From Betaproteobacteria bacterium (GTDB lineage: Bacteria > Pseudomonadota > Gammaproteobacteria > Burkholderiales > Casimicrobiaceae), in contig JAOUIA010000037.1 in NCBI GenBank assembly GCA_029884335.1, forward strand, positions 1 through 35,505: DNA of 35,505 nt, written 5' to 3'. Below the pieces are notes generated by a model. The model did no database searches. It was not told the origin of the DNA and was given only the letters and a program-made list of their open reading frames with translations. Below, piece by piece: positions 33,912-35,505 of the stretch; the first letter of the stretch is position 1; every line of letters begins with the position of its first letter. The position numbers were made by a program, and so were the translations under genes.

Positions 33912-34741
33912 CGGCGATGCTCGGGGAGTGAAGTGACGGGTTCCAGCGCGAAGTGTCCGGCGGCGCTGCGCCAGCGGGCGAGCGCGTCGTCGTCGCCGCG
34001 CGCCGCTGCGGCGACGAACTCGACGCCGAGGCGGCGGATGCGCGCCTGCGCCTCGTCGCGCTTCGCGCCGCTGTCGGTCGCAAGGCAGGCGACGCGGCAG
34101 AAGCGGTCGCCGGGCCACTCGAAGTCGCAGTGCGACGCGTTCGCGATGCGCACCGTGGCCGCGTTGCCCAGCGAGCGCAGCGCGGGGTCGATGTTGCCCC
34201 ATGCGTTGCACGCCTGCGGTTTCGCGACGAGGGCGGCCACCGGCGCGCGCACCTTCCCGGCGGCGCTGCGCGCCTGGCCGCCGGCATTGACCGGGTCGAG
34301 CAGCAGCAGGGCCCGCGTGCCTTCGCGATCGTTGCTCGCGGCGATGAGCGCGGCGAGGCCGCCCGCCGAGACGCCGACGTACACGGCCTCGCGCGCCCCG
34401 AGCGCGCGACGCAGCGCGACCATGTCGGCGCCGTTGTCGGCGTGGCGGCCGTCGGCCGCGCTCGACGCGCACAAATCGACCGTCACCGCAGTGACGCCGG
34501 CCGCCGCGAACGCCTCGGCCCATCCCGCCATGTAGGAGCCGTCGCGCATGAACCCGTGGGCGACGATCGCCACCGGATCCGTCGCGATCGCGGGGCCGCG
34601 CACGGCGTAGTGCACGTCGCAGCCGCGCACCGACGCGATCGTTCCGCGCTGCGCGGACGCCGAAGCGGCCTGGCGCTGCGGGCTGGCGCAAGCCGCGAGC
34701 AAGGCGCCGAGGACGATCGGCAGGATGCGGAAGAAGGACAT
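33908..34741 (-). CDS. Lipoprotein of the alpha/beta-hydrolase fold
   Basis: The product is 277 residues from ATG 34741. The signal MSFFRILPIVLGALLAAC gives a lipobox LAAC with Cys18. The hydrolase domain has the oxyanion segment VAHGFMRDGSYM, the nucleophile elbow GVSAGG (Ser125), an acid candidate in LLLLDPVNAGG, and a histidine in ANASHCDFEW, so the triad looks complete. Serine hydrolases of this type act on esters or amides; no substrate is indicated. Several Cys residues (CNAWG, FCRVACLAT) may form disulfides. An upstream in-frame ATG exists but would spoil the signal peptide. It is the first gene of the three-gene minus-strand operon. Confidence 0.85.
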   Translation of the reverse strand: MSFFRILPIVLGALLAACASPQRQAASASAQRGTIASVRGCDVHYAVRGPAIATDPVAIVAHGFMRDGSYMAGWAEAFAAAGVTAVTVDLCASSAADGRHADNGADMVALRRALGAREAVYVGVSAGGLAALIAASNDREGTRALLLLDPVNAGGQARSAAGKVRAPVAALVAKPQACNAWGNIDPALRSLGNAATVRIANASHCDFEWPGDRFCRVACLATDSGAKRDEAQARIRRLGVEFVAAAARGDDDALARWRSAAGHFALEPVTSLPEHRR

Positions 34742-34829
34742 CGGGGCCGGGCGCGCGTGGGCAGGCCGCATCATACTGCCCGCGGCCCGCGGCGAGTTGC
34801 AACCGTCAATCCGTTCGCTACAAGTCGCG

Positions 34830-34835
34830 TACAAT
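34830..34835 (+). promoter_or_regulatory. Candidate -10 box for the DUF2628-like gene
   Basis: TACAAT stands 31 bases upstream of the ATG at 34867, and GGAAGGAG follows at about 34848-34855. It shares the divergent gap of about 125 bases with the lipoprotein hydrolase gene. Confidence 0.4.
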
Positions 34836-34866
34836 GCGGACTCCGCCGGAAGGAGCGAAGCGCAGG

Positions 34867-35505
34867 ATGCAGGCAGGCGAAGTCGAACGGATGCAGGACG
34901 CGCCAGGGCACACGCCGCCGCGCGGCGTCGAGGACCTGGACAGCGCGACGATCCGCCTGCCGGGGCAGGCGGGCGAGGCCGAGGACAGGGTCGTGCGCCC
35001 CGCGCTGGCCGTGCTGTTCCGCCTTGCCGTGGGACCCCGGGCCGACTACTACGGCCCGCGCTTCATCGCATTCGAGCGGGCCGGCCACGGGTTGGCGGCC
35101 TGGCACTGGCCGGCGCTGTTCCTGCCGGCGATCTGGGCGTTCTACCGCCGCTTGTGGGGTGCCGGCGTCGCGTTCACGCTGCTGCCGCTGGCCGGCGCCG
35201 TCGCGGTCGCGTGGGTGGCGCCTTGGCTCGACGACGCGACCTGGCTGTGGGTCGCGTGCGCCGCGCTGCTCGTGTTCGTGCTGCCGGGCGTCACCGGCGC
35301 GTCGCTCGCCAACGCGCTGCTTTATCGGCGCGTGCGAGCGCGCATCGAGCGCGCCGAGGCGCGCGCGGCGAATCCCTCCCACGCGGCGAGCGAAGTGAGC
35401 GGTGCCGACCCCGTGTCGCCGTTCGGCGCGGCGGTGTTCGGCGCCTTGGCGGTCTCGGTGTGGATCGCGGCGATCGGCCCGCTGCTGGCGACGGCCTACG
35501 ACGAG
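34867..35505 (+). CDS. DUF2628-like inner-membrane protein (partial, runs off the window)
   Basis: A frame of 213 codons from ATG 34867 stays open to the window edge. After a charged N-terminus of about 65 residues comes YYGPRFIAFERAGHG, then WHWPALFLPAIWAFYRRLW, the hallmark of DUF2628 proteins (a Trp-rich entry into the first helix). Two or three hydrophobic helices follow (GVAFTLLPLAGAVAVAWVAP, WVACAALLVFVLPG), then RVRARIERAEARAA on the cytoplasmic side and another helix near the edge (FGALAVSVWIAAIGPLL). DUF2628 proteins are of unknown function; some carry C-terminal pilin-like or extracytoplasmic parts, which cannot be judged here. Confidence 0.75.
   Translation, partial: MQAGEVERMQDAPGHTPPRGVEDLDSATIRLPGQAGEAEDRVVRPALAVLFRLAVGPRADYYGPRFIAFERAGHGLAAWHWPALFLPAIWAFYRRLWGAGVAFTLLPLAGAVAVAWVAPWLDDATWLWVACAALLVFVLPGVTGASLANALLYRRVRARIERAEARAANPSHAASEVSGADPVSPFGAAVFGALAVSVWIAAIGPLLATAYDE

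Overview
The window looks like a chromosomal segment of a very GC-rich betaproteobacterium, probably of the Burkholderiales or a near relative. The evidence is gene order: an ftsK tail and lolA at the left, rarA followed by serS, and the 4.5S RNA gene followed by dnaX, ybaB and recR. These are arrangements I know from Betaproteobacteria. No phage, integrase, transposase, CRISPR array, tRNA or rRNA gene was seen. Coding density is high and the coding style is uniform.

Layout. Positions 1-1823 hold the end of ftsK, a small cysteine-containing exported protein, lolA and another exported protein. Positions 1912-6944 hold genes that separate lolA from rarA: a periplasmic glycerophosphodiesterase, a PaaK/CapK-like adenylate-forming ligase, and a two-gene operon of a phosphotransferase/P-loop kinase fusion and a DHH phosphoesterase. 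Positions 7068-10087 are rarA and serS, split by a 348-bp element with perfect 20-bp terminal inverted repeats. Positions 10246-13865 (minus strand) carry an MltF-like lytic transglycosylase, an exported creatininase-family protein and an exported beta-propeller. Positions 14007-16871 are ffs-dnaX-ybaB-recR. Positions 17046-20969 are a complete TRAP transporter with a TakP-like binding protein, followed by a CBS-pair protein and an exported PCMT. Positions 22497-31738 form a catabolic block: a large FAD/Fe-S D-2-hydroxyacid dehydrogenase diverges from an alanine/serine-glyoxylate aminotransferase, a second complete TRAP transporter, a crotonase-family protein and a CaiB-type CoA-transferase. 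Positions 31729-34741 are a minus-strand operon of a lipoprotein hydrolase, an exported methyltransferase and a class III aminotransferase. A DUF2628-like membrane protein runs off the right edge.

How the genes may work together (inference). The second TRAP block reads as uptake of an organic acid, activation by CoA transfer, a crotonase step, and handling of 2-hydroxy/2-oxo acids such as glyoxylate by the dehydrogenase and the aminotransferase. The first TRAP set is a separate carboxylate importer. The rest is housekeeping: lipoprotein sorting, replication and recombination, translation, protein targeting and cell-wall turnover.

Non-coding structure is the most unusual part. It includes three copies of a paired 31-bp inverted repeat at gene ends, a 92-bp inverted-repeat element touching the mltF stop codon, the 348-bp structured element beside serS, hairpins next to both TRAP binding-protein genes, and three genes whose -10 box lies 6-7 bases before the start codon, as expected for leaderless mRNAs. 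I did not find a convincing new multi-gene system. The 348-bp element and the exported creatininase/beta-propeller pair are the best candidates for something little described.
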